From Volvox africanus (taxonomy: Eukaryota; Chlorophyta; Chlorophyceae; Chlamydomonadales; Volvocaceae): 64,000 bases of DNA. Positions 21,477 through 34,674 of the stretch are shown piece by piece (position 1 is the first letter of the stretch; the number at the start of each line of letters is the position of its first letter). The position numbers and the translations under genes are program-made. The notes under the pieces are model-generated. The model did no database searches. It was given only the letters and a program-made list of their open reading frames with translations, and was not told the DNA's origin. Where the stretch lies: NCBI GenBank assembly GCA_030268105.1, contig BSDZ01000008.1, positions 682,001 to 746,000 on the forward strand, read 5' to 3'.

Positions 21477-23495
21477 AAAGGCAGCCGCATGTTGAACCAG
21501 GCGTTGGGGCGCCGCTGGGCGCTTCCTATATGCGTTAGCAGACAAGGCCCTATATGCGATAGCAGACAAGTGCCTGATGCACTACACACTGGAAAATGTG
21601 AGCGGCGAGTAACTGCTGGCGTAGGTTTAATACATTGCGAGAGTGGCCGCAGCTGGCCATGCCACAGGAAACGCGTCATCTATCTGTCCGGTGGTGTCGC
21701 GAAAGAGCTCGAGGGAGTGGGGTGCCGCAGGAAAGAGCATTTCCTCTTGGTTCGGGACCCGCGGGTCCCTTTGATCTGGGTCGGTCGGCTCCGTCCGTAG
21801 GAAAGGTCGAAATGCGGCTATGGGGAAAGCGTGCGGAGGAGTTTTGCTGGTTTTACTGCGTGTCGGCAGGAAGAAGCCAGGGGCCCCAGCACACTACGCC
21901 CTGCACGTTTTTGTTGGATGTCATTTGCCGTCGTCGTTGTTGTGGTTGGGCAGATCTGTATGGCGAAGATTGTACAAACCTGGTTCGTACCGTCTGTGTT
22001 GAGATTTTAAGTGCATGAGGTGGTTTGATCCATTAAAGCCCTTTGTCAGTTTCGCTCTATCACTTGTAGTGTGAGTATTCAGGTCTTGTCGTGCGGGTTG
22101 AAACAAAATGCTTTGGCGAGGCAGCGGAAGCATTGGGGTGAGATGAATCTAACTACAACGTTATCGGAGTCCACTGGCGGCAAGCAACCAGGACCTAAGC
22201 TGCCTGCCATAAGCACATCTCGGAAAGGGTTGCAAGGATAAGGTACACAGTCTCAGGTGCGCAAAATGTTTGAGAGGATAAACACCACAAGGTATAGTAG
22301 TAGTTCTGGGTGGATGGTGGTGCGATTGGTGCAACCGGTATTTATAAAGAGCTTCCTCGGAGAAGTGAGCTGAGCGCGTGAGGCAAGCTGGCTGGCATCC
22401 AAAAGGTTTTGTTTTTAAATCATTTCATCGGTTAATGCAATGGTGCCTCGTGGCATGGTGAGATGTGGAGGAGAGACACAGGTTTTCGACGGGCGGTCTC
22501 CACCAAAAAATGAAGCGTTGAGTTCTTAGGGACTTATTTCGGGTAGCGGAGAAGATGCGTGGCCATGGGATCGATTTTCAAGTCTACCGATCTATTGTGG
22601 TGGCTGACTTGACCAGCTGGTGAATAGACGGGGCTGACTGACTGGACTCAATGTATCTGAACTTAAGAGACACATTGTATGACGATGTGGGAGCGCTAGA
22701 GACATGACGTGTGATGACATACTATCTTAAGCTGCGGCGCCTTGGTTGTGTACTGCGGGCTAAAGCGTTGACCAATGAGATCTAGGCGGGGCGTGCTGGG
22801 TTTTGTATAGACGTATGCTTAAGCGCAAGGGACAGATCGGGATACCGTTTGGTATTACCTCAAGCGGTTTGGTTCTGATCCTGAGTTTGCGGCCGAGCTT
22901 TACTTGAAAGCTCGTGTACTTATATCGGGAACGCATCGATGAGGGTGGTAGCTGATAGGGTTCGACTGCTATTAGTGCTACATGCCAAAAGCTTCTGGTG
23001 GTAGCTCCTGGCCGTGTCCGGTGCGCGCGACCGCCAGGGAACAGTGAGCGGAGAGACCTGCCGGCTGCCGTAGCGCTGTTGCATTCTAGGACTTCGGCTT
23101 CTCAATGTAGGCAGGTTCATCGGCGCTTTTGTGGTGTTATTTTGTTGCTGTGATAATCGTGGTGATGTGTTAGTTTAATAATACGTGACTTTACAGGCTA
23201 TATGCGCAGAATCGCTCACTTCACGCGATTTGCCATAACTTTTCAATGTTCGTGCATTATGCGATTGGCCTGAAGGGGGCGGTAACGTGCGTCCACAGCT
23301 GCTTTCCGCTTAACAGAAAGGCGGATGCACATTGGGATACGGTTGGCAATCTGCCAAGCCGTGATCTTGGTATTCCTAAAGCAAGCACTAAGAAAGCCGA
23401 CTCTGCTTTCCGAATGCCATCTGTAAACTGATGTCCCCGCAGTCTTGTAATCCATAGCCGTTTGTGTTCCTTCCATTTCCCTCGGTTTTGGACAG
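21477..23495. other. Long region without recognisable genes
   Basis: About 2 kb with several short frames, none with convincing composition or domains. A TGTAA occurs at about 23425. It may include the 3' UTR of the DUF2061 gene and 5' exons of the next gene that I cannot resolve. Confidence 0.4.
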
Positions 23496-24286
23496 GCTTA
23501 GTCATGGCCTGGCATATCCTTCCTGCATTTTGCAGGAATCAGATAAAAGTCGGTTTGCAATCCAGACGGTGTGTGCCGTTTTGTTTCGTCGTCCTTAAAT
23601 TGGAATAGCTAATACGGAAACGGGGCTTCCAGGGACCGTGAGAATCAGAAGTTGCCATCACGACAACGAGTCAAGGAATCCGAGGTCTCGGTTAATGACG
23701 TCAAAAACTGGTGTGATCAGACGCAGCTATCGGCTCACAACTTACCAGTGCAAACATAGGCTTTGGCATAGGCAGCCGCGACGGCAGCGGCTGTTCTATT
23801 GCTACTGCAACGGAAGCTGGTTTCAAAACGACCCTCCCGTGGGTCAGGTCGTGTGGCGGCGCCGATGATCATGTGGTGGCTGCACCGGCGGCATTGATGG
23901 CCCGGCACTGGCAGAAACGATTTCGAGTGTTGGGAAATCCAATGCGCAGCGAGGGTAAGGTCTTAGGGGAGTTTCAGCGGGACTGGCCCAAGCGATTCCT
24001 GGCGACTCTGCTGGCGGCGGATAGCAGCAGTGATGAGGGTAGGTGAGATATCGGCAGCTGTGGTGAGCTGGTTTTAACGTGCGTCCTTTCGGTTTTGTGT
24101 GTTTATTAAATATTTCCAGCTCACACACGCGGTCTTATGGATTTCCAGGACTTGGTACATATGCATTCCTATGCCAGCAGAAGAATGAACCCGAACAAAA
24201 TTATTCACCGGGAGTGTTTTATAGCTTTTATGTCCCCATCATTGCCGAAGCGGTTCCGGAACCTTGCGTCCCCGATGATTGGATGA
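23496..24286 (+). CDS. 3' exons of an unrecognised gene
   Basis: Two exons are well supported: 23760-24038 and 24120-24286. The junction phase matches (one base carried over), and the last exon ends at TGA 24284-24286. Together they encode about 148 residues, including ARHWQKRFRVLGNPMRSEG, EFQRDWPKRFLATLLAAD and SLPKRFRNLASP, basic and amphipathic but with no family I recognise. Possible upstream exons are 23496-23568 (reading GLAYPSCILQESDKSRFAIQ) and one around 23632-23690. Their phases do not join cleanly to 23760, so the 5' part is open. TGTAA at 24911-24915 could serve as its poly(A) signal. That would overlap the converging U32 gene's 3' region. Function unknown. Confidence 0.45.
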
Positions 24287-24951
24287 TTGGATTCTCGTAA
24301 ACGGAGTGCGAAGGAAAATTTGTTCCTTTACATCGTTTCTCATTGCCGCGCGGTTACTTACAATGTAGTTGATGTGTCAGTAAGGATGGAGGTTAGCTAC
24401 AAAAACATTTATTCCACATGCGCCACTGTCACAGTCTTTATTTTCATTCATTACATAACAGGCAAGAAAGTTCCTGCTGTTCCTGTTTATGTTCCTTAAA
24501 AAGTATTTGTGCATATATATATATACAATTCTTCATTCCTGCCAAGTGCATTTATGCAAATCGAGTTAAAATGAGAATGTATGCCCCATCCCGTTTCCAA
24601 ACTACCTGCATTATCTAAAACCCTAAATTGCACACCCTTACCTACCTTCCCTGTACCCATGCAAATACTAAAACACCGCCTGATTGCATGCAATGCTATA
24701 TACTACCATGTGTCTAGCACTAGTTTGAGCACGCCCGTGTGGTGAAGGTGTCACCTCTCTGGCACTCTCGGAACCGCCCCTCATCTCAATCCGTTGGACT
24801 TCCCCGCGTGTACCCGTAACCGTTAGGTTATGGATCGTAATCAAATGTGCCAGGTAAAATTTTGTTGCGGCCTTCATGTGACAAAATCATCTGCAACTTC
24901 GTCAGATCGCTGTAAGTAACTATTGACGCTTGCCTGCTGCCGCCAGAACAC
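24287..24951. other. Convergent 3' region
   Basis: Holds the 3' UTRs of the unrecognised plus-strand gene and the minus-strand U32 gene. TTACA at 24358-24362 is the first minus-strand TGTAA beyond the U32 stop. Nothing else is seen. Confidence 0.45.
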
Positions 24952-27900
24952 CTACAATAGCGGTCTCCCTAGCCGCTCCTGCTGCTTGAGCGCCGCCGCG
25001 GTGGGCTTCATCCCACCCCTGGAGCGTTCCTTCTGGACCTGCAACGAGCCCGTGTCCACACCGTGAACGGCACCGTTTGCGTCTGGCAATGTTCCGAGCC
25101 AGCGCCATAGATCCCCAGGGCCGCGGCGGCCCAGAATCACATCTCTGCACGCGCCAAGGGTTTTTTAGTTTGGAAGCGGGGTATGAGACGGAGAAAAAGC
25201 AGGTTACTGGCCAAAGGAACTGGCAAGCAGAACAGCCGACGTAACCCGACGTAAAGGACGAGTCCGTGAAAGAGGCGCAGATTTACGGACAGATCGACCA
25301 ACTTGGCGGAAACACCATGGTGCGCGCTACTTTTGCCACTATTGTTACTTCAACAGGTGCGGCGACTCGGAGTCAAAGACGCAGCCAAAGAAAAACACCC
25401 AAGAAAATACACCGCATGCATTATTAGTATACAGGTGATCAACCTCTTCCCCTCACCGATATCCTTCCAGCAGGGGAGCGACGTATTGGGGCTGCTCGTC
25501 CACCAGCTCTATCCGTACGGTACGGAAGCCCGCGCGAATCAGATCACGCAAGTAAAAGACACCTGTCGGAGAGAATGAAGGATATGAAGGGTCAACCCTA
25601 AGCCAAAGAGGGCGAAAAAGACCCGAGAATCCCAAGTATGCGATGTACGGATAAATAGGATCACAAAACTATGAGCATACTAGCTTCACTATCCAGGTGG
25701 CATCTACTAGTACACATGGACCGGAGCGCGGCAAATTGGTTTTCAAGAACCTAAGGATTATCCGAAGTAATGAGAGAACATGTGGGACCTGTGCACACTA
25801 ATTTTAAAACTAGCAGTGAAGAGTTTGGTCTGAAACAAAGTTACCAGGATATATGGTACCAAGTGCATTAGTTAGGTTAGAGAAGTTACCTAAATCTGCA
25901 GCGAATAATGGGCTATTATTATGATTTAAAAAGTATTAAGAGCCAAGAATTAGCAAATTTTAAAAATACGTCTTTTTAACCTATTTAGAGCTGTTGCTAA
26001 TAAAATTAATTTTCCAGTTTTCTTCAAAAAATTGCTGGGGAAACAATTGTATATTACAGCGATACTCCTGGTTTTAATAAATTTATAGTTACCATGTAGT
26101 TCTAAAACCTGAATCATTTATGACTAATATGAAAACAACAGACCGAAAATGAATTTTTGCATTTGGGAGGTACCAATACTAGCGATATATTTGACCCAAA
26201 ATGTTTCTCCTATTAAAAAAAGAATTGCTAAACATGATGGTGCTTTTAAATTCTCCTATATTCTTATCTTTTAAGAGGCAGTAGAAATCTCTACCTCCAT
26301 TTCCTTGTCCAAATTTCAGCTTTCATAAAAAGATAACGTTTATGGTGCTTACTAACTTAATTTTGACTAACATTATGCTATCTTAAAGTAGAAGATATCT
26401 TTGATCTTCATAATAAGAACAAATATTATTTTTACTTCGGAGAGATTATACTTTAAATAATAAAGTAGTTAGATATAGTAGTCAAGTATGAAGATAAAAG
26501 TAAAATGTTGCGTAAAATCAACAATAATACTTTATGAGGAAATCTTATGCTTAATTATAGCAAAATTTTCAAAAATACCTTCTACATAATCAATATGCTC
26601 CATTTAGCAATAACTTCACCTTTGTCGTTTCTTAAATAATTATCGATTAGATTCTGTTTCGTCCACCATAACTGAAAAAACGCATTTTATTATCTGTAGG
26701 ATATTTATAAAGGTCCGATTTGGCGAAGTACATGAAATAACTCCTCGGTAATATGTGGGATAATAGGAGCAAATAATTGTAGTAAGGTTTTTAAAATGTG
26801 ATCCACCGAGTTTTAGTAATATTCCAGCGAGCATCACTGATCCAGCGGTGGGAGGTTGCACATGCGCCCAGTTTTTTAGCTTTGCCAGTTAACGCAACGG
26901 TTCTATTTGATTTTATCTATCGTTCTCGTACGGTCTATCGGTTTTATCAAAAGAGTATTTTTAGATGTAATCTGTTGATCTGTTTTTTTATCCTGATAGA
27001 TATGATCTTTCCGAAGTTGGCAGGATTAAAATGAACGCAAGGCTAAACCTTAATGTAACATGTTATAATCGGGTATACATGCCACGACCTCAAGTCACTT
27101 GGGAATGTAATATTCCCGATCCAGCAACCCACCGGATTGCGCCTTGGCGTTGAACACCGTGTTTCTGCAGCCCATGTCCGCCAGCACCAGATGGTCCGCG
27201 CCCGTGTCGTCCCGCAAGTGCAGGCGGTGGGTCTCACACGGGTGTCCACAGTCTTTGTAGCTGTTGCCGTTGGATAGGAACCTGCGAGGTGCGAGAAACA
27301 TTACGGAAAAATCTGTAGCAGGGAAGGCGAGGACAAGATGCGATGCGCAAAAAGACGAAAACCTGTTCTTCTAAATATTTAAGGAAAAGGGTTATCCCCG
27401 CGCCCATGCCTGCCTTGATTTGTTAAGTTGATTCCCACACCCACGTCACTTAATACGCACCTGCAAAAGACACAGTGCTCAGTGTGGAATATGGGGAGAT
27501 GCTGGTGCATTATTGCTTCCAGCTGTGCCCCACGAGGGCCCAATCTGGAGGCCAGGGCCATCATCTGTGCTGCGTGCAGATCGTGAGTCGGAGCCAGCCG
27601 GCTCAGACCACGCCACGCTGCAAGACTTGGGTTTCTTTTGGCGGTAGTGCTGCTTGTGGCGCCGCCATCATCACTGCAGGAGGCGTCAGTACCGGCGGCA
27701 GCCGCGCGGTAGTCAGTTTCTGTTGCGGTCACTGAATCGTGGCCTTGGAGTAGCAGCGACGCCGAGAGGACGTTGGCTGCGTTGAGGCTGAAGTCACCCT
27801 CCAATGCGGGAATTGGAAACGGTGCATCCGGCACGACAGCGCCTGGACACACATGCAACAGCGCCCCCCCAGGCAAGGAAGGAAGTATGGTGGGAGGCAG

Positions 27901-30900
27901 GGGAGAGACACGGGGGCAATGCAGGACCTGGGTTTTGGATGGATCTTAGCGGAAATTCGATGTCATGATAAGAAATGGTGGTCCGAATTGCCCATTCGTA
28001 CGAAGGCATGCAAGCAGCAGCATGCGCCGACGCGGATGTAAGGGTGGTATGCAAGCACCAAGTTGATTCGAAAATCCCCTTAAAAGGAGATGAAGCTTAG
28101 CCTCATTGGCCTATACGTGCATCTCAACATAAGCCAAAAAGTAAAGACCGCCCCCAGCTCCCTGTCCACCGGGACCCAGTTCCCAGCCCCCAGGACTTCA
28201 GCACCACCCGAATCTGCACCCCGACCATAAACGTTGCGCCGCTGCCGTTACTGCTGCTGCTACTGCCATAACAACCGATGTAGCTCACCTGGACCTCCAA
28301 GCAGCTGCAACTGGTGCAACATCCCGGTGCTCCTCACGAGCAAAGCGTCCGCCCCCAACCTTAGGTAGAAAAGCCACAGCCGCTGCTCGTCAGGCTTGAG
28401 AACGCGCGGAGTGGCCACCACCACTCGCCGACCCGAGGCACGGATCTGTGAGGAGAACGAAGTACTTGTACGATTAAGGAAGAAACACGTAGGCTCACAG
28501 ACAACACGATCACGCAGATTTGACTTCTAATTCACTAATCGACTATTGACTAAAAGAACATCCTCCATTATCCTCTATATGACCGATGATTCTAAGAGGC
28601 TGGTAAAGCCTATGCCCCTAAAATCTTCTCCGAAACTTCCGTTCGATTCCCACTCACCGCAGCCACCGCCTCTTTGAGCCCCAACACCTCCAGGAAGTCC
28701 ACTATTACTTCCCGTAGCCACGGCACCTGCAGCGCCGCGTCCACTTGCTCTCGGCTACGGCACAGCACACGAAGACACACGTCAGGCGTGCTGCTGCTGC
28801 TGCCACGTTTCTCTGTGCCGGCACCGGCGATACGGCCGCTGGTTTCAGCACCAGCGCCGCTACCTAGCCGATCCCCATCCCCGACTTCCACCGCTGCAGG
28901 GGACGCCGTGCACGACATCTCCGATAGCAGTCGAAGAACCTGCGACGGTGCTGATGCTGCGGATGCTGCGGCCAAAAGGCCCGTGAGGACAGGTGCTTCC
29001 GCCAGCCCGTCTGCGCGGGGATGCTGCAGTCGCGCCGCCAGCAGTGCTTCCACAGCCTGCCGACGCACCGCCTTGATCTCAGATGCCGGCATGAAGAGGC
29101 CTGTTATCGGGGGCTCGAAGAACACGGTTGCAGATATGGACACAAAGCACACATTGAGCTGTGGGCCATTAGACAAGCGGCGAGATAGGTAAAGCGGCAC
29201 AGATGGGTGGAAATGTGACAGCGAAAGGAAAGGATGGGAAGGCAGATGATCTAAATGATCCCCGCCCCGCCCCGCCCCGCCCCACCCCAGCCCGCCACGG
29301 ACCCGCCCTGTGGCATGCATCGATTCAAGATACCGTGGCCACACAACGTACAACAGAGACTGACGTATGTGCATTATGTTGGTGTGCCCCCAGCCTTTGC
29401 GCGCGGGCGGTGGTGCTTCCCCGCCCACGAGGCACATCCAGGAGCCCTCCTCCCCGCGGGGGGACCCGGTCGGCGGGGACCGCACGTCCGGACATACACA
29501 CACGCATACACGTGCGTGCACACGTATGCGCAGCGGCACCATCGGCCGACCGTGCCACCCACGAGCGAAGGAGGTCAATATTCCGGCCCTTTTTTCCTTC
29601 CCTCAACCAACGGCCGCAGGGCCGAAGGACAGAGGGACCCGCGGACGGATACCGAGAGAGCCCACGTTTTGAGTTTTCTCCTCTTCTCCTCTTCCATGAA
29701 CAGGAACAGGAGGAGGTGAACGGGCTGCCCGGGCCGCGGATTGGTGCCGGTTGTAAGAGTGAACGTCCGACGGTATGGTGATGATTCCCCGACGGTATGG
29801 TGCGGTGCAGGTGGAGCTCTCCAAGGTGAAGCCGCAAACCCCGACAACACGTTTACTTGGCGTTGCACAGGCAAAGTGTGCTTGTGTTTTCGAACATCCA
29901 CAAACCAGCAACCCCCCCCACCGGCGGATAAGTCGAGCCCAGTCGTATCCAGCTGGCCTTCCAACGCCAACGTGGGCTCCCCAAGCTGTGGTCCCAGAGC
30001 CCGTGACACGTCATTCGCCGTCATTGGTCGATTCACCGACGCCGCTAGCGGCAGCCGCGTCGCAGCAGTGACTGTACGGTTGTCGGGGGCCGTCAGTGTC
30101 AGCGTCAGCGGCTGTCCAAGGGCGCCGGCAGCGGCGGCCGCCACCGGCAGACGCCGGGTGTCGGCGGCGGCCAGGCCGTCGAATGATGCGCGGAGGCGGG
30201 ACTCCAGGGAGGGGTCCTTTGTCCGCCAGACAAGATCCCCGGCTGCGACTCGCCGCAGAACCATCTCAGCCTACATGGGCAAAAAAGACAATATCATTGA
30301 CAATAAAATACGACAGCATCGACAAAATCACGGTAAAATTACTCAACGAAATTAATAAGATTAAATAGCTCGTCAGACACGGGCATTAAAAAGCGGCATA
30401 CATTGAAAGCACAATGGCGCATAAGGCTGAAGGATGAGTCCGAGTACGGCACTACTGGCTTCCCCTTTATGATAGGATCTTGATGACGGGGGTTTTCCTC
30501 TCTTGACAACCCCCGCCATGAAGAGCCCTTAACTCCCTGCCTTCCCCCCTCATCACCTGACCGGGGGAGCTTTGGCCAAACACAATCGTGACACGGGCTC
30601 CCGGAGATATGGGCTGGTTGGCGGCCCAGCTGCTACCGATGGCCAGGGCGGTGCCGTTGGCGTCAAGAATGTCGTAAACGACGCCACCGGGCTCATCCTC
30701 TTCGGGACGACCCGCATCAAATGCCACTCCATCACCCCGCTTCAGAGGAGCCTGCGCATCCGGTTTGGGTGGTAGTTTTGTAGGACGGCTAGCTGGCTGG
30801 GCGATTGATGGGCAATAAATTTCCCATGACCCAACTTCCAGAGACCTCGTAATCCAACGAATCAAAAAACATTCCGAGCAGAACCGATTATGTAACACAT

Positions 30901-33900
30901 ATTAAACAACATAGCCAGCGCCAGACCTACCTGGCGCTGAACATATAAGAGTCAATATTATTTTTAGGTTGAAACACTCGCAACATTCAAATATCGAAGA
31001 TTATGAATTTTCAATCCCAGATCCAAATCCGGATTTGTACTTAAAAGCTCTCAGCTGTAGTGTAGCACGCGGTCTCGCGAAAACAAACGCTACCTCCAAT
31101 CCACCGCCCCCAATAACCGTGTGTACCAATGCAGCTTATACAGCCCGATCCGTCCCATTATCTCACTTTGTTCCCCTAGGCTCCGAAACCGCTCCACTCA
31201 CCTCCAGTTGCAGAACCACCCCCTTTGTCGAAACCGCCTCCACGCGCCCCAGGTATACGCCTCTGTGACGTGGCGCACGACCGCGAACCAGCCGTTGGTG
31301 TCGTACACCCTCTAGGAAGCCCGGCGTCAGGCCACGATGATCACCATCCTGGCCCCGCGCGAAAACCTGACAGGCAGTTGACAATTGACAGTTGACAGCT
31401 GGGGCGATTTTCAGTCGTATCTAAACGTGATACGTGATATATACGTGATATTGTAAAGATGACGCATGCAACGAGATCGGGGTAGGAGGTCCCTGAGAGA
31501 CGGCTTTTCCATTGCGCTCTGTAACGGTCAACGACCTCGGGCAACTCAAAATTCACCCCCATGCAACGCCGCCAGCTGTTCAATAGGGCTTTGCGTACGG
31601 GATGATGTAGCAAACGGCTTACATCCAAACCAACGAAACACACACGCACGCACAAACCTGTTCGAGATCCCACAGCTCACGCTCCGTCAACATGACGGCA
31701 CGTGAGGCCGCGTCAGCTGCGGTAGCCGCCGCTGCTGCCGCCGCCGCCGCTGCTTCCTCCCCCTCCACCCCGTCCGCTCCATTCCTATCCAACGCTGGCG
31801 CCGCCGCCAGCGCGTCCCACGCGGCATCCACAGCTTTGCGGTAAACCTGTGTCGTGAGCGCCACGTACTCGGGCCCTTTGAGGCGCCCTTCGATTTTAAA
31901 GCAGCTGACTCCCGCCAAAATGAGCTCCGGAACCTTCGGGGATGAGAGCCCGAGGGCCCGATGAAGCGTACGAAAACAGCGGAGCCGGCCGTCACAAGTA
32001 AATCGGGTGAAATGGAACCAGATGGTGATGACGATCCGACTCCTGTGGAAGGCAAATTAATGTTGAAAGCTGCAGTGCAATATATACTAGAGGATAAAGG
32101 ACGAGATTTCGTTATGGCCGTATAACTCTTAACCAGAGCCGCGTTACCACAGGAAATACGGTGGTACGAGTAAATCGGTGATTCCAAATAGGATATACGT
32201 ATCCTTTTGAGGACATCAAATCCAATCACCTTTCGTACTTATGAAGATATACCATCCACCTTACCACCGTATCGTACCTGTTCAACCGCCATGAGGTCCT
32301 GAGGGCTAAGCAAGTACTTCACGTCGCCCAGCTCGCGCAGCACGCCGTCCACTAACAAGCCGTACGGCAACCGACACGCCTGCGCGCACTGCCCCCGGTT
32401 GGCGGAGCGGCCGCCCCAAGCCTCGCTGCTGAAGCACTGCCCACTGTACGATACGCAGAGCGCGCCGTGTACGAAAGCCTCTACTTCCGCACCGCGCACA
32501 CCGTCGCAGATCTACGCAGTCGAAGGAAGGGTATGCCACGCGGAGGCCGGGGGTGAAGGGGGTCCGGGGCCAGGTTGAAGAGGGTCCCTTTTGTTGGTCC
32601 ACGAGCCATTGCCCCTCCCACTACACGTGCCCTTCTCCCCCCCCAATCTTCCCCCCCCAACCTTGGATATCTCCCGCACGCTCAGTTCTCGTGCCACCAC
32701 CACCCGCTCCACTCCGAGCTCCGAAACCCAGGCCGCCCCCTCGGCGCTGGTGACGCTCATCTGTGTGCTGCCGTGCACTGGCAGTCCCGGAGCCACTTGG
32801 CGCATGAGCTCCACCACCCCCCAGTCCTGCGATGGGATTTTGTGTGCGTGTGCATGTGATTGGGTTTAGGGTTTATAGGGGAAACGTAAAGGTAACGCGG
32901 AAGAAGACTTAACAGATTCAGCGACAGTAAAATGAGATATAGCTGAAAGTTGCGTTAAACCTGACCTAAGGGTTTGGATAAAATGGTGGAAAACTGGAAT
33001 GAACGTTTACATAGTGGAAAGAAGGTATTGAGAAGAAGTTAAATTTGTTCATGGCACTTAAAATGACACCATGACATCAACAAATAAGTATATTAATATT
33101 TTCAAAAGTGAGTTTAGCCATTTCTCTGCTGAAAGCATATCGCCAAAGAAAACAATCTTGTTGACATGCCGTACATCTCTCACCTGTACAATCACGGCAT
33201 CGACACCCGCCATCGCCATAGCTCGAATCTGTTCTTCCACGGCGGACAGCTCCTCGTCAAACACAAGGACATTAAGTGTGACGAATCCCTTGACCCCCCG
33301 GGCGTGCAGGTACGACATAACGTTCGGGAGCTCCTCCATATTGAAGTTTGCAGCGCTGCACATACATTTGGAGAAGGTGATAATTGATGAGGTTCCTTAA
33401 CCTTTGCTGGCGGGTGCACCAGCACCCTCCCGCGGCGCTACCTTAATGGCGGCTGGGAGGGGTGATAAGGTAGCAATCCTGGGGAAAAGTGCTAAACATT
33501 GGATTCTTTCGCAGTCTCATGATCTGAAAAGTGTATATTAGACGAAAGCATTTAGAGATGATGGATTCTGGATGCTTCCTTTGTTGAATGGTTCGTACAA
33601 CAGGTGGGTATAATAGAAATCCGCATAAAAAATTAGGGGTCTTGGAGGTGCTGGGCATGAGGTGTTGGTCATATGGGGGTCATTAGCAAAGGTGGCGCAA
33701 GGGTAAAGAAGATACAGCGGCAGCTTCCCGACACCTCACCGTGCACGTGCATTGAAGTCCTCCAGCCCAAAGTAAACAGCATCGGCGCCGTTCTCGACTG
33801 CCGCCCGCAATTGCGGCCAGCCTCCCACGGGCGCCAATACCTCTGGCTTTTGCGCCAACGGCAACAAAGTGCCGCCACCGCTGCGACCCACAGACACTGC

Positions 33901-34674
33901 AGCCCCCAGCCGCTTCGAAACCGCAACGGCCACTGGTGCCGCTGCCGCTGAGGTACCGGAGGACCGCATTTCATTGCTTCCATGTTCTAAAGGAGGACGA
34001 GAGGCCTTATGTACGACAGGAGATACCATGTAGCCAACCGACGGGGGTTCTGGCGGAGAGGTGGCAGGTGTCTGGGCGGGTGCTGAGAGGTCATGGTCAT
34101 CATACGCAGGAGCATCGTCCTGGCTCTCTGACAGAAAGCTGGAAGAGGCTGAAAGAGTGGCATCCTGGGGTTGAAGAGTAGTAACGTGCGTGTGACAGGA
34201 TGTGCCTCAAGTTGTGTTGGACTGCAGGTCCGACGGTAGAGGTGATCGTCGAGGCATATGATGGCGCAGTTATGAGAAGGATATACCACACGAACATACC
34301 TTAAGCCCGGCATACAGCTCAGGGTTCTTGCGCTTCTCTGGCGAGTCACCGGCGCTGTATCCTGCTACACGTTCGCCAAGCGACTGAGATCCCTGTTGAT
34401 CTCGTCGTGCATACCTATTACGCTTGTCGTTTTCTAGCTTTTTTGGGGTCCTATTGGCATGTGGGCCACCCTTAGCCACATTATCTCCTTGTTTGGGCGG
34501 CGCCTTGTGTAATTTCCTGTCAGACACTTGAATATTCGGAGCTTTAAACTTATTGTTGTTAGAAGCTTTCCAAGCAGTGCCAACGGAGTTTCCAGCAGAG
34601 TGATAATTAGAAATTGGCGACTGCATTCTATACTTCTGCCGTTTAAGGCAATGCCAAATGCGTGTTTGATACAT
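24952..34674 (-). CDS. Peptidase U32 family protein (plant/alga type), 15 exons
   Basis: U32 proteins are annotated as collagenase-like peptidases. Bacterial relatives RlhA/TrhP carry out prephenate-dependent RNA hydroxylation, so the algal one may act on organellar RNA. Exons in order: 34674-34300, 34164-33740, 33355-33184, 32826-32662, 32511-32278, 31933-31658, 31366-31202, 30751-30557, 30270-29922, 29100-28658, 28445-28289, 27842-27461, 27281-27133, 25562-25457, 25144-24952. All phases agree; 1261 aa. Landmarks: a basic Ser/Asn-rich N-terminus; [20 protein letters not shown] with ADAVYFGL; the family signature [19 protein letters not shown] followed by [15 protein letters not shown] (about 390-420); [32 protein letters not shown]; a C-terminal module with [16 protein letters not shown] and [13 protein letters not shown] that supplies further conserved Cys/His. 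Exon 6 has an Ala-repeat insertion. The true start may lie further upstream. Confidence 0.93.
25880..27050. other. AT-rich island with bacterial-like gene fragments inside a U32 intron
   Basis: Intron 13 (25563-27132) contains about 1.1 kb of strikingly AT-rich sequence with many stops. On the minus strand, 26866-26806 reads [20 protein letters not shown], the conserved helix of NuoM/NAD4 (complex I). A few bases on, in another frame, 26805-26706 reads [20 protein letters not shown], resembling the start of the anticodon-binding domain of a class I aminoacyl-tRNA synthetase such as ValS. Neither is intact. Splicing of the host intron appears unaffected. Confidence 0.6.

Noticed and set aside
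26640..26866. Mitochondrial (numt) origin for the NAD4-like fragment
   Set aside because: The adjoining synthetase-like fragment is not a mitochondrial gene, so a bacterial source is preferred, though not proven.
28674..29192. Plus-strand ORFs over 28.6-30.4 kb
   Set aside because: Antisense shadows of U32 exons 9 and 10.
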